From: Clostridia bacterium
GTDB lineage: Bacteria; Bacillota; Clostridia; Oscillospirales; Acutalibacteraceae
NCBI GenBank assembly: GCA_017518415.1
Contig: JAFWVC010000021.1
Span: 1 to 46,779 of the forward strand
Length of the DNA: 46,779 nucleotides
Direction: 5' to 3'
Part shown: in pieces, positions 14,974 to 22,548 of the stretch
Layout: each line of letters opens with the position of its first letter
How positions within the stretch are numbered: the stretch's first letter is position 1
Made by a program: the position numbers and the translations under genes
The notes under the pieces: model-generated
The model's input: the letters and a program-made list of their open reading frames with translations, nothing else
Database searches by the model: none
Told to the model about the DNA's origin: nothing

Positions 14974-15713
14974 ACCCGGGCCACCCCCTTCTCCAACCGT
15001 TCACAGTTGCTCACGGCCGACGTGGTACCCAGCAGTTCCGGCAGCAGTTCCTCCCTGGGCCCTGTTTTGGTGATGGTTCCGCCGGACAGCACAGCGATCC
15101 GGTCCGCGATCTGGAGGATACGCTCCTGATGGGAAATGATCAGCACCGAGCCGTTGACGGTTTCCCGCATACGCTCGAACACGCGGATCAGGTTCTGGAA
15201 GCTCCACAGGTCGATTCCCGCCTCCGGCTCGTCGAACACGGACAACTGCGTACCGCGTGCGAGCAGCGTGGCGATCTCAATGCGCTTGATCTCGCCGCCG
15301 GACAGGCTGGCGTCGACCTCACGGCGGATATAATCCCGGGCGCACAGCCCCACTTCGGACAGATAGGCGCAGGCGTCACCCACCGATAAATCTCTGCCGG
15401 CGGCGATGCGCAGCAGGTCTATCACACAGATACCTTTGAACCGCACCGGCTGCTGAAAGGCAAAACTGACGCCCATCTGCGCCCGTTCGGTCACAGAAGC
15501 CTGCGTGATATCCTTGCCGTTGAACAGGATCTGCCCCGCCGTCGGCTTTTCGATGCCGGCAATCAGTTTGGCCAGGGTGGATTTTCCGCTGCCGTTCGGC
15601 CCTGTGATCACCAAAAACATATGATCCGGCACGGTCAAACTCAGGTCACGGATGATCTGCTTGCTTTTGCCGTCGACGGACACTTCAAACGCCACGTGTT
15701 TCAATTCCAACAT
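14970..15713 (-). CDS. smsC: SmsC, SufC-like Fe-S assembly ATPase
   Basis: A 247-residue soluble ABC-type ATPase. Walker A GPNGSGKST (38-46), the Q-loop region AFQQPVRFKG, signature LSGGEIKRIEI, Walker B LSVFDEPEAGID, and the switch histidine in IISHQ. The SGGE signature and the DEPEAGID box are the SufC pattern rather than that of transporters. The start at 15713 is chosen for GAAAGGA 8-9 bases upstream; the frame is open for 28 more codons but those include the promoter. It is first in the smsCB unit. It works with SmsB in the cytosol. Confidence 0.92.
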   Translation of the reverse strand: MLELKHVAFEVSVDGKSKQIIRDLSLTVPDHMFLVITGPNGSGKSTLAKLIAGIEKPTAGQILFNGKDITQASVTERAQMGVSFAFQQPVRFKGICVIDLLRIAAGRDLSVGDACAYLSEVGLCARDYIRREVDASLSGGEIKRIEIATLLARGTQLSVFDEPEAGIDLWSFQNLIRVFERMRETVNGSVLIISHQERILQIADRIAVLSGGTITKTGPREELLPELLGTTSAVSNCERLEKGVARV

Positions 15714-15772
15714 ACTTGTTTTCCTTTCGCTGCCGGGACAACCGCTGCCGCGGTAAAAATACATTCTTATAA

Positions 15773-15801
15773 AATATACCACATTTTCCGGATACAATCA
15801 A
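15773..15801 (-). promoter_or_regulatory. Promoter of smsCB
   Basis: On the minus strand the -35 is TTGATT (15796-15801) and the -10 is TATATT (15773-15778), with a 17-base spacer. No clear Rrf2/IscR-type operator was identified around it. Confidence 0.7.
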
Positions 15802-15858
15802 CCGGTATAGCTGATTTTTGATATTTTTCTTTTGATTCTGCCGGCGGCAGCCGTCAAA

Positions 15859-15890
15859 AAAACGGCACCGCCCGTAGGTTGTGCCGTTTT
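15859..15890 (-). terminator. Terminator after the surface-protein gene
   Basis: A perfect 10-base stem (15859-15868 / 15881-15890) with A and T runs at its base. It lies downstream of the surface-protein stop on the minus strand and insulates smsCB. Confidence 0.8.
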
Positions 15891-15941
15891 TGAGCAGAGC
15901 GAACGCGCCGGAAAAGGGATTTTCCTCCGGCGCGTGTATGA

Positions 15942-17936
15942 TCAAAGCTCCACGTCAAAGTCCTTCATGTCGCGATGATCGGTCACCGCGTTCTTTTCCA
16001 CGTGCTGCACACGGAACGGATCCGCCGGCTGCTCCGGCTCCAGATCCATCAGCGATACGTACGGGGTGTTGTCCTCCTCCTGCTCCGGATCCCCGGCAAA
16101 ACGGCTTTTGCGGATGACGAGGAAATAAAGCAGCAGGATGGCCGCCGCCAGCACCAGCAATCCGCCGAGGAGCAGGAACAGCGTGCCGAACGGGAAGGAG
16201 GAACCGGCCTTTTCCGTGCCGTACCCGATGATAGCGTAACTGGCGGAAGCGGTGATCGCAAATTCCAGGCAGCCGTCCTTGACAGGAACGATCACGGGCT
16301 GGGTCAGGGTATTATCCCCCGCCACGGCGATGGCGTATTTACGGCAGGTCTTCATGCGTACCGGCACCGGCAGGCGTACCGTTACGGGCTCCTGCGGGGT
16401 AACGGATTGCGCGGCGCCCTCGGTATCGAGCGTAATCAGCTGCATATCCACCACAAAGAAGGAAAACTGCGTGGCGTTATAGCCGGACAGTTCTTTATTG
16501 CCGGCCGAGGCATCCAGCACAGTGCGCGACTGCAGCGTCTTATCCGATGCGTACAGGCCGAGCATCGGCGCACCGGTGGCCGAGAAAGCGTTGTACGCAG
16601 CCGGCGAAAGCAGCAGGCGGGCATCGGCCGTCAGGGCGGAGGCCGTGAGTCCGAAGGATTTGAGGGTCTCATTATCATACGAAACGCCCACGTAGACCCT
16701 GCCGTCGACCAGGTCGGTGGTCCGGGCACCGGTCGCCGTTGTTTTATCAGCCGGCACGGAGGTGGGCTGCTGCGACGGTTCCGTCACGGTAGGCGGTGTG
16801 GTCGAAGGGGTTGTCTCGGTCGGCTTCTGGGTGGGAGCCGTGGTCGGTTTGGTCGGTTTTTCCGTCGGTTTCTGAGTGGTGGCGGAGGAGGTGGTGCTCT
16901 CCGTCGTGGTCGTGCCCGCCAGATCCGCCCAGGTGGCCAGATATTTCACCGTGCCGATCACGGTCTCATTAAAAGTGCATTTGACCGCCTTCGGATCGGC
17001 GCCGGCCACTGTCGTAAAGGTGCAGATACCGTACTCATCCGTCTCGCCGGTGGTACCCGGGTTGGCGCCCACCTGGAAGATCAGCTTGGCTCCGGCGATC
17101 GCCCGGCCGGTGGCGTCCCGCAGGTCGGCAGTAACCTTGTTGTTGCCGGAGGACGTAAGGGTCAGCTTGGTTTTCAGCGTACCGATATACAGCCGCTTTC
17201 CTCTCGTCTGCTCTACGGTGCAGACCCCTTCCTTTACGGTATAAACCACGTCAAAAGCAATCCATTCCTGCTCTGCGGGCACATACAGCCCGGCCAGGTC
17301 GAAGGTGGCGGTACCGGTCCCCTGCCCGCCGGCCGTCACCGGCGTGTCGTTAAAGGTGGCGGAGACAATAGCGGCATCGCTGCCTTCGGGCCGGTTCCAT
17401 TGAACGGAAAGGACGGTCCCGCTGATAGAGCAGGCCGTTTCCGTCAAAGTAAAACTCAGGCGCGGCGTCATATCCGCATCCGCCTGCGCGGCCCGCAGGA
17501 CGCGCTGCTCTTCTTCTTTCTCTTCGGAGCGGATCTGGACGGCGGTCCATTCCGCCTGCGCGGCGAAAGCAGCGCGCCCCTGCGCATCGGTCTGCGCCTG
17601 CGCGGCCGGCTCCTGTGCGCCGTTCGGATACAGCGCGACGTCCAACCCGCCGAGCGCAGCGTCCTGTGCGGCGGCAAATACAATGATATACGCGCCCTCC
17701 AGCTGTGCCTGCAGCGTGACCGTTACCTGCGGCTTACTGACGATCGGATCATTTCCGCCGGGCTGGGACGGATCATTTCCGCCGGGCTGGGACGGATCAT
17801 TTCCGCCGGGCTGGGATGGATCGTCCCCACCCGGCTGCTGCACATCTCCCTCGGCTGACACGGCCGGGAACATCATAAAACACAGCAGCAGGCAGCATAA
17901 TAAAGACAGCAGGGACAGCGCTTTATTCTTTCTCAT
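15942..17936 (-). CDS. Surface protein with octapeptide repeats and Thr-rich stalk
   Basis: A 664-residue secreted, membrane-anchored protein of unknown function. Parts in order: a signal peptide (1-28, hydrophobic LSLLSLLCCLLLCFMMF, likely cut after VSA); a Pro/Gly repeat of the unit DPSQPGGN (about 32-64); Ig-like or carrier-type beta domains (about 70-340), one with the pattern LRDATGRAIAGAKLIF seen in Big_1/Cna-B-like folds; a Thr/Pro/Ser stalk (about 342-400); a folded domain (about 405-580); one transmembrane helix (about 593-618); and an acidic cytoplasmic tail. There is no LPxTG motif, so it is held by the helix, not by sortase. GGAAGGTGATC precedes the ATG. The gene is transcribed alone. 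A role in adhesion or envelope structure is a guess from the architecture. Confidence 0.75.
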   Translation of the reverse strand: MRKNKALSLLSLLCCLLLCFMMFPAVSAEGDVQQPGGDDPSQPGGNDPSQPGGNDPSQPGGNDPIVSKPQVTVTLQAQLEGAYIIVFAAAQDAALGGLDVALYPNGAQEPAAQAQTDAQGRAAFAAQAEWTAVQIRSEEKEEEQRVLRAAQADADMTPRLSFTLTETACSISGTVLSVQWNRPEGSDAAIVSATFNDTPVTAGGQGTGTATFDLAGLYVPAEQEWIAFDVVYTVKEGVCTVEQTRGKRLYIGTLKTKLTLTSSGNNKVTADLRDATGRAIAGAKLIFQVGANPGTTGETDEYGICTFTTVAGADPKAVKCTFNETVIGTVKYLATWADLAGTTTTESTTSSATTQKPTEKPTKPTTAPTQKPTETTPSTTPPTVTEPSQQPTSVPADKTTATGARTTDLVDGRVYVGVSYDNETLKSFGLTASALTADARLLLSPAAYNAFSATGAPMLGLYASDKTLQSRTVLDASAGNKELSGYNATQFSFFVVDMQLITLDTEGAAQSVTPQEPVTVRLPVPVRMKTCRKYAIAVAGDNTLTQPVIVPVKDGCLEFAITASASYAIIGYGTEKAGSSFPFGTLFLLLGGLLVLAAAILLLYFLVIRKSRFAGDPEQEEDNTPYVSLMDLEPEQPADPFRVQHVEKNAVTDHRDMKDFDVEL
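17746..17841 (-). repeat. 24-base tandem repeat, four units
   Basis: Three nearly identical 24-base units at 17746-17769, 17770-17793 and 17794-17817 (the third has one changed base at its end), plus a diverged fourth at 17818-17841. Each encodes DPSQPGGN or a close variant in the surface protein. The near identity points to recent slippage or unequal exchange, so copy number may vary between strains. Confidence 0.95.
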
Positions 17937-17952
17937 GCGATCACCTTCCGAA

Positions 17953-17966
17953 AAAGATATATCTTT
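17953..17966. promoter_or_regulatory. 14-base perfect palindrome in the surface-protein leader
   Basis: AAAGATATATCTTT lies between the -10 and the ribosome site of the surface-protein gene, at about the position of the transcript start. It could be an operator. No regulator can be assigned. Confidence 0.35.
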
Positions 17967-17975
17967 ACTTTATAG

Positions 17976-18004
17976 AGTGTATCACGGTTTTCGCGTTTTG
18001 TAAA
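17976..18004 (-). promoter_or_regulatory. Promoter of the surface-protein gene
   Basis: On the minus strand the -35 is TTTACA (17999-18004) and the -10 is TACACT (17976-17981), with a 17-base spacer. Confidence 0.65.
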
Positions 18005-18054
18005 TGCCTTACGCAAAACTGTCATCATTTTGAAACTTTTTTTCGGCGGGGGGA

Positions 18055-18083
18055 TTGATTTTTTTGCAACGGTTTGCTATACT
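18055..18083 (+). promoter_or_regulatory. Promoter of the Crp/Fnr-ABC operon
   Basis: The -35 is TTGATT (18055-18060) and the -10 is TATACT (18078-18083), with a 17-base spacer. It is followed at once by a perfect palindrome. Confidence 0.75.
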
Positions 18084-18087
18084 TGTT

Positions 18088-18105
18088 TTGTCTCATTTGA
18101 GACAA
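18088..18105. promoter_or_regulatory. 18-base palindromic operator, candidate Crp/Fnr-family site
   Basis: TTGTCTCATTTGAGACAA: two perfect 8-base arms around TT, five bases after the -10 and so over the transcript start. The TTG...CAA ends and the two-fold symmetry fit Crp/Fnr-type operators, and the regulator encoded next to it is of that family. Its position predicts repression of the operon, probably by its own product. Confidence 0.65.
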
Positions 18106-18127
18106 TTTGCAAAAGGTGGTCCTTGCC

Positions 18128-18763
18128 GTGCATCCGGTTTTACAAAGCTGCTTTCTGTTCGAAGGCGTACCTGCGCAGGATACGGCGGCGCTGACGGCCG
18201 CTTTGCCGCCCGAGGTCCCGTTCCGCAAGGGGCAGCCCGTCTGTCTGCCCGCGCAGCGCGGGGTCATGCTGCTGCTGTGCGGCCGGGCGCGGGCAGTATA
18301 TCGGGACGTCGACGGCGGAGAACATCTGCTGAAGTTTTTGCAGCCCGGCCAGATCTTCGGCGCCGTCACGCTGTTCGAACAGCCCACGCACACCAGTTTT
18401 GTGATTGCGGAGCAAAACGGAGCCGCGCAGTTTATTCCGGAAGCCGTACTGGTGGATCTTTGGCAGCGGCATCCGCAGGCGGCGCAGAACTACATCCGTT
18501 TTTTGACGCAGCGGGTGCGCTTTCTCAACCGGCGCATTTCCGCTTTGTCCGGCTCGACGGTGTACGACCGGTTATGGACCTATTTGCTGCAAAATTGCCG
18601 TTCCGACGGGACGGTCGTTTTAGACCGCAGCCTCACCGCGCTTTCCGCCACGCTCGGCATCGGTCGGGCCAGCCTGTACCGGTGCCTCGGGCAGATGGAA
18701 CAGCGCGGCCAGCTGCGGCGGGCATCTCATCATATTATCATTGAAAGGGCGTATCTCGAATGA
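18128..18763 (+). CDS. Crp/Fnr-family transcriptional regulator
   Basis: A 211-residue regulator. A cyclic-nucleotide-binding-like beta barrel (about 10-115, with LLLCGRARAVYRDVDG and LLKFLQPGQIFG) is followed by a long dimer helix and a C-terminal winged helix with SLTALSATLGIGRASLYRCL. It lacks the N-terminal cysteine cluster of FNR. GTG at 18128 is preferred because AAAAGGTGG lies 8 bases before it; a TTG at 18107 would place that site inside the gene. The stop overlaps the next start (ATGA). It is cotranscribed with an ABC uptake system and is probably its regulator, acting at the palindrome 18088-18105. The effector is unknown. Confidence 0.85.
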   Translation: MHPVLQSCFLFEGVPAQDTAALTAALPPEVPFRKGQPVCLPAQRGVMLLLCGRARAVYRDVDGGEHLLKFLQPGQIFGAVTLFEQPTHTSFVIAEQNGAAQFIPEAVLVDLWQRHPQAAQNYIRFLTQRVRFLNRRISALSGSTVYDRLWTYLLQNCRSDGTVVLDRSLTALSATLGIGRASLYRCLGQMEQRGQLRRASHHIIIERAYLE

Positions 18764-19785
18764 AAAAATGGATCTCTCTGTTTGCGGCTGTTTTCCTCTG
18801 CCTGTCCCTGGCCGCCTGCACGGCGCAGCCTGACGTATCCGACCCCGTATCCGAACCGGCATCGTCCGAACAGCCGGCGCGGCTGCGGCCCTACGTGCGG
18901 GTATACGCGCTTGCCGGACCGACGGGCATCGGCATGGCCAGTCTGATGGAGCAAAGCAAAAAGGATACCACCGACATCATCTACAACTTTACCATCGCCA
19001 CCAAGCCGGACGAGGTCGTTTCCAAGGTTCTGAGCGGTGAGGTGGATTTTGCCGCCGTACCGACCAACCTTGCGGCCACCCTCTATAACAAGACCGAGGG
19101 CGACATCCGGGTGATCGCCATCAATACGCTGGGCGTGCTGTATATGTTGCAGGACGGTGCGGACGACATCAAAACCGTGGCCGACCTGAAAGGCAAAACC
19201 ATTTACAGCACCGGGCAGGGAGCCAACCCCGAATACGTGCTGCGTTATCTGCTGACCAAAAACGGCCTGGATCCGGACAAGGACGTCGAGATCGTCTTTG
19301 TGGCAGAGAACGAGGAACTGGCGGCGCTGGTACTCAACGGCACGGCCTCCGTGGCGCTGGTGCCCGAACCGCTGGCTACCACGCTGCGCACCAAAAAAGC
19401 CACGGTCAACACGGTGCTGAACCTGAGCGACGAATGGAATAAAGTCACCGACGACGGCAGTCGGCTGACCATGGGCTGCGTCATCACGCGCAAGGCCATC
19501 GCCGAGCAGAACGCCGACGTGGTGGAACTGTTCCTGACAGAGTACAAAGCGTCCATGAACGCCGCCATCGCCAACCCGACGGCCGTCGGCGCGCTGTGCC
19601 AGGAATACGGCATCCTGCCCAACGCGGAGCTGGCCGCCAAAGCCATCCCGAAATGCAGCATGCTCTTCGTCAAAGGGACGGAGATGAAGACGATGCTTTC
19701 CGGATACCTGAAAGTACTGTATGACGCCAACCCCAAAGCCGTCGGAGGAAAATTACCGGATGACGCGTTCTATTTCGGCGCCTGA
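18760..19785 (+). CDS. ABC transporter substrate-binding lipoprotein, SsuA/THI5-like
   Basis: A 341-residue lipoprotein. The signal peptide ends in the lipobox LAAC (C20), followed by a short flexible Ser/Pro stretch. The mature part has the NMT1/SsuA-type pattern: AGPTGIGMASL, EVVSKVLSGEVDFAAVPTN, GVLYMLQDG, DLKGKTIYSTGQGANPEYVL and ALVPEPLATTL. Binding proteins of this group serve sulfonates, nitrate, bicarbonate, thiamine precursors or aromatic acids. The sequence does not say which. It is coupled to the Crp/Fnr-family gene and overlaps the permease gene. Confidence 0.85.
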   Translation: MKKWISLFAAVFLCLSLAACTAQPDVSDPVSEPASSEQPARLRPYVRVYALAGPTGIGMASLMEQSKKDTTDIIYNFTIATKPDEVVSKVLSGEVDFAAVPTNLAATLYNKTEGDIRVIAINTLGVLYMLQDGADDIKTVADLKGKTIYSTGQGANPEYVLRYLLTKNGLDPDKDVEIVFVAENEELAALVLNGTASVALVPEPLATTLRTKKATVNTVLNLSDEWNKVTDDGSRLTMGCVITRKAIAEQNADVVELFLTEYKASMNAAIANPTAVGALCQEYGILPNAELAAKAIPKCSMLFVKGTEMKTMLSGYLKVLYDANPKAVGGKLPDDAFYFGA

Positions 19786-20548
19786 GCGTCCCCTGTGGCA
19801 GCGTATACTGGTCGGCTGCGGCGTCGCGATCTTCTGGCCGGCCGTGTGGTACGCGCTGGCCGCCTGGGTCAACAAACCGTATCTGCTGCCCGGGCCGCAG
19901 GCGGTGGCGGTGACGCTGTTCGGTCTGTGCCGCACCGCCGCCTTCTGGCAAGCCGCCGCCCTGTCGCTGCTGCGGGTGGTCGCCGGCTTTGCGGCGGCGG
20001 TGGTCACCGGCTGCCTGCTGGCGGTGCTGACGGTGCGTTTCCGCATGCTGCGCGCGATGATTGCGCCCTTGCTGCGCATCATCCGCTGCGTACCGGTGGC
20101 CTCCTTCATCCTGTTGGCGTTCATCTGGATCAAGAGCCAGATGCTGCCCGGCGTCATCGCTTTCCTGATGGTGCTGCCGCTGATCTGGGGCAACGTGGAA
20201 AAGGGGCTGCGGCAAACCGACGTCCGGCTGCTGGAACTGGCACGGGTGTGCCGGCTGAGCCCCGGCCGCACATGGCTGCATATCCGCATTCCCTCCGTGA
20301 TGCCGTACCTGCTGCCGGCAATGACCACCGGCCTGGGTTTCGCGTGGAAATCCGGCGTGGCGGCCGAGGTCATCGGCCACACGGCGGGGTCGATCGGGCA
20401 GCATATGTATGAGGCAAAGCTGTATATCGAAATGCCGGAGTTGTTCGCGTGGACGGTACTGATCGTCGTGCTCAGCCTCGGGATCGAGGCGCTGCTGACA
20501 ATGCTGCTGCGGCGTGTCGCCCGCCGGTTTCCGGAGGTGACGGGATGA
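19760..20548 (+). CDS. ABC transporter permease, SsuC/TauC-like
   Basis: A 262-residue inner-membrane permease with about six helices and the BPD_transp_1 coupling loop near 165-185 (ELARVCRLSPGRTWLHIRIP, the EAA-type motif). The ATG at 19760 has GGAGG at 19744-19748, and the start lies inside the 3' end of the binding-protein gene (26-base overlap). An in-frame ATG at 19721 lacks a ribosome site and adds polar residues. It should pair with the ATPase that follows as the uptake channel. Confidence 0.87.
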   Translation: MTRSISAPERPLWQRILVGCGVAIFWPAVWYALAAWVNKPYLLPGPQAVAVTLFGLCRTAAFWQAAALSLLRVVAGFAAAVVTGCLLAVLTVRFRMLRAMIAPLLRIIRCVPVASFILLAFIWIKSQMLPGVIAFLMVLPLIWGNVEKGLRQTDVRLLELARVCRLSPGRTWLHIRIPSVMPYLLPAMTTGLGFAWKSGVAAEVIGHTAGSIGQHMYEAKLYIEMPELFAWTVLIVVLSLGIEALLTMLLRRVARRFPEVTG

Positions 20549-21147
20549 AGATTGCATGGGAGCAGGTGACCTTTTCATACGGAGAAAAGCCCCTGCTGCG
20601 CGACGTAACGCTGACACTGCCGGAGCGGGGCATCTTCTGCCTGTCCGGCCCGTCCGGCTGCGGCAAAAGCACGCTGCTGCGCCTGCTGGCCGGGTTGGAA
20701 GCGCCGCAGAGCGGCGCCGTCTGCGTCCCGGTCGGCTGGCGGATCGGCCCGGTGTTTCAGGAGGACCGGCTTCTCCCCTGGCGGACCGTTCTGGAAAACG
20801 TCGCCCTCTTCGCCGCCGACCCGGGCGCCGCAGAGACGGCGTTGGAGCGCGTCGGCCTGGCCGAGTGGAGCAAAGCTTTTCCCCACCAGCTCAGCGGCGG
20901 TATGGCCCGCCGGGCCGCCCTCGCGCGGGCCGTCGCCATGCGGCCGGATCTGCTGCTGCTCGACGAGCCCTTCAACGGGCTGGATCCGGACCTGCGCCGG
21001 CAGATCGCCGATCTGCTGCTCGAAGGCCGGGACGAACGGCTGACCGTAGTCGTCGCCCACACGGCGGAAGACCGGCAAATGCTGCGTGCGCAGACCGTCT
21101 TTTTGACGCCGCCCGTCACGGGGCAACTGTCGCCTGTACAAGAATAA
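20545..21147 (+). CDS. ABC transporter ATPase, SsuB/TauB-like
   Basis: A 200-residue ATPase: Walker A GPSGCGKST, Q-loop GPVFQEDRLLPWRTV (the QEDRLLPW form is typical of the nitrate/sulfonate/taurine group), signature LSGGMARRAALARA, Walker B LLLLDEPFNGLD, and the switch histidine in VVAHT. It is shorter than the usual 240-260 residues because it ends soon after the switch region. The start overlaps the permease stop (ATGA), with GGAGGTGA upstream. A strong terminator follows at once, so the operon is regulator, binding protein, permease, ATPase. Confidence 0.9.
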   Translation: MKIAWEQVTFSYGEKPLLRDVTLTLPERGIFCLSGPSGCGKSTLLRLLAGLEAPQSGAVCVPVGWRIGPVFQEDRLLPWRTVLENVALFAADPGAAETALERVGLAEWSKAFPHQLSGGMARRAALARAVAMRPDLLLLDEPFNGLDPDLRRQIADLLLEGRDERLTVVVAHTAEDRQMLRAQTVFLTPPVTGQLSPVQE

Positions 21148-21176
21148 AAAAAGATCCGCTCAGCGGATCTTTTTTT
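21146..21176. terminator. Bidirectional terminator between convergent genes
   Basis: A 9-base stem (about 21151-21159 / 21163-21171) with a 3-base loop, flanked by A-run and T-run. It begins at the ATPase stop codon and also faces the PLP lyase gene on the other strand. Confidence 0.85.
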
Positions 21177-21191
21177 GCGTCGTCTGCGTCG

Positions 21192-22469
21192 TCACAGAGA
21201 CAGATACCCTTCGTCCAGCATGGATTGAGCTGCCAACAGCACGCCGACGCGCCCCGCATCATAATTGAGGCTGCCCTGCATAAACGCGGCGTACGGCGGA
21301 CGCATCGGCCCGTCGGCCGACAACTCGATCGACGCGCCCATGGTAAAGGCGCCGGCCGCCATCACGACCTGGTTGTCATAGCCGGGCATATCCCACGCCT
21401 CCGGCGTGACAAAGGCGTCGACCGGCGCACCCTTCTGGATGCCGCGGCAAAACGCCACCAACGCCTCAGGACGGAGCAATTTCACCGTCTGAATGATATC
21501 GGTGCGCGGATCCTGCGCGGCAGGGCTGGCGGAAAAACCCAACCGTTCAAACAGCGCCGCGCAGAACACGGCTGTTTTCAGCGCCTCCCCCGTCACGTGC
21601 GGGGCGGAAAACAGCCCCATAAACAACGTGCGGTTATGTCCCAGTGAGGCGCCCACCTCCCGGCCGAGACCGGGCGTAGTCATGCGGCGGGCGCATTGTT
21701 CCACCAGATCGTGCCGGCCGCAGATATATCCGCCGTTTTCGGCAATACCGCCGCCGGGGTTTTTGATCAGTGAACCGGCCATCAGATCGGCACCGACGGC
21801 CGACGGCTCTTCTTTTTCCACGAACTCGCCGTAGCAGTTGTCTACAAAAGTGATCACGTCCGGCCGCACCGAGCGCACCGCCGCGATCAGCTCGCCGATC
21901 TGTGCCACTGTCAGCGACGGGCGCAGCGAATACCCGCGCAAGCGCTGGATATGTACCGCCTTGATGCTCGGGTTCTGCCGCAAAGCTGCCTTGACGGCCG
22001 CTGCATCCGGCAAGCCTTCGCTGTCAAGGGGAACCTCTTGATAGCGGATGCCGAACTCTTTGAGTGAACCGACGCCGTCCCCGGTCAGGCCGATAACGGT
22101 CTGCAACGTATCATACGGGGCGCCGGTAGCCGCAAGCAGCGTGTCCCCCGGGCGCAGGACGCCGAACAGCGCTACCGTCAACGCATGGGTACCGCATAAA
22201 ATAAAATGGCGCACCAGCGCGTCTTCCGTGCCCATGGCGTCGGCAAAAACAGCGTCCAGCGTATCGCGCCCTCTGTCGCCGTATCCGTAACCGGTGGTAG
22301 CGGCGAAATGGCTTTCGCTCACACGGCGGCGCTGAAAAGCGGCCAACACTTTTTCCTGATTATAGCGGGTGACCGCTTCGATTTCGGCAAAGCGGCCGGC
22401 TGCCCTTTGTTCCGCCTCCTGCGCCAGCGCGCGCAGGCGCGGATCGATGGAAAAGAAATCCTGCTGCAT
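21192..22469 (-). CDS. PLP-dependent methionine gamma-lyase-like / aluminium resistance family protein
   Basis: A 425-residue fold-type-I PLP protein of the COG4100 group (annotated as aluminium resistance protein or methionine gamma-lyase family). Motifs: FAATTGYGYGDRGRDTLD near 73-90, the PLP-ring region HFILCGTHALTVAL, FVDNCYGEF with the aspartate for the PLP nitrogen, and SLIKNPGGG with the Schiff-base lysine. The start at 22469 has AAAGGAG 8 bases upstream. It probably cleaves a C-S or related bond in a sulfur amino acid, but the family is not well characterised. It stands alone between two terminators. Confidence 0.82.
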   Translation of the reverse strand: MQQDFFSIDPRLRALAQEAEQRAAGRFAEIEAVTRYNQEKVLAAFQRRRVSESHFAATTGYGYGDRGRDTLDAVFADAMGTEDALVRHFILCGTHALTVALFGVLRPGDTLLAATGAPYDTLQTVIGLTGDGVGSLKEFGIRYQEVPLDSEGLPDAAAVKAALRQNPSIKAVHIQRLRGYSLRPSLTVAQIGELIAAVRSVRPDVITFVDNCYGEFVEKEEPSAVGADLMAGSLIKNPGGGIAENGGYICGRHDLVEQCARRMTTPGLGREVGASLGHNRTLFMGLFSAPHVTGEALKTAVFCAALFERLGFSASPAAQDPRTDIIQTVKLLRPEALVAFCRGIQKGAPVDAFVTPEAWDMPGYDNQVVMAAGAFTMGASIELSADGPMRPPYAAFMQGSLNYDAGRVGVLLAAQSMLDEGYLSL

Positions 22470-22517
22470 AACGTTTCTCCTTTGATACGGCCTGTCTTTT
22501 CGGCCGGCATCCTCATA

Positions 22518-22545
22518 CAAAAGCACCGCGGCGGCGGTGCTTTTG
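22518..22545 (-). terminator. Terminator after the DUF624 gene
   Basis: An 11-base stem (22519-22529 / 22534-22544) with a 4-base loop and A/T runs at its base, just past the stop codon of the DUF624 gene on the minus strand. Confidence 0.8.
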
Positions 22546-22548
22546 CAG

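Noticed and set aside
17746..17841. Possible CRISPR-like direct repeats
   Set aside because: The units are contiguous without spacers and in frame with the surface protein, so this is a coding tandem repeat.
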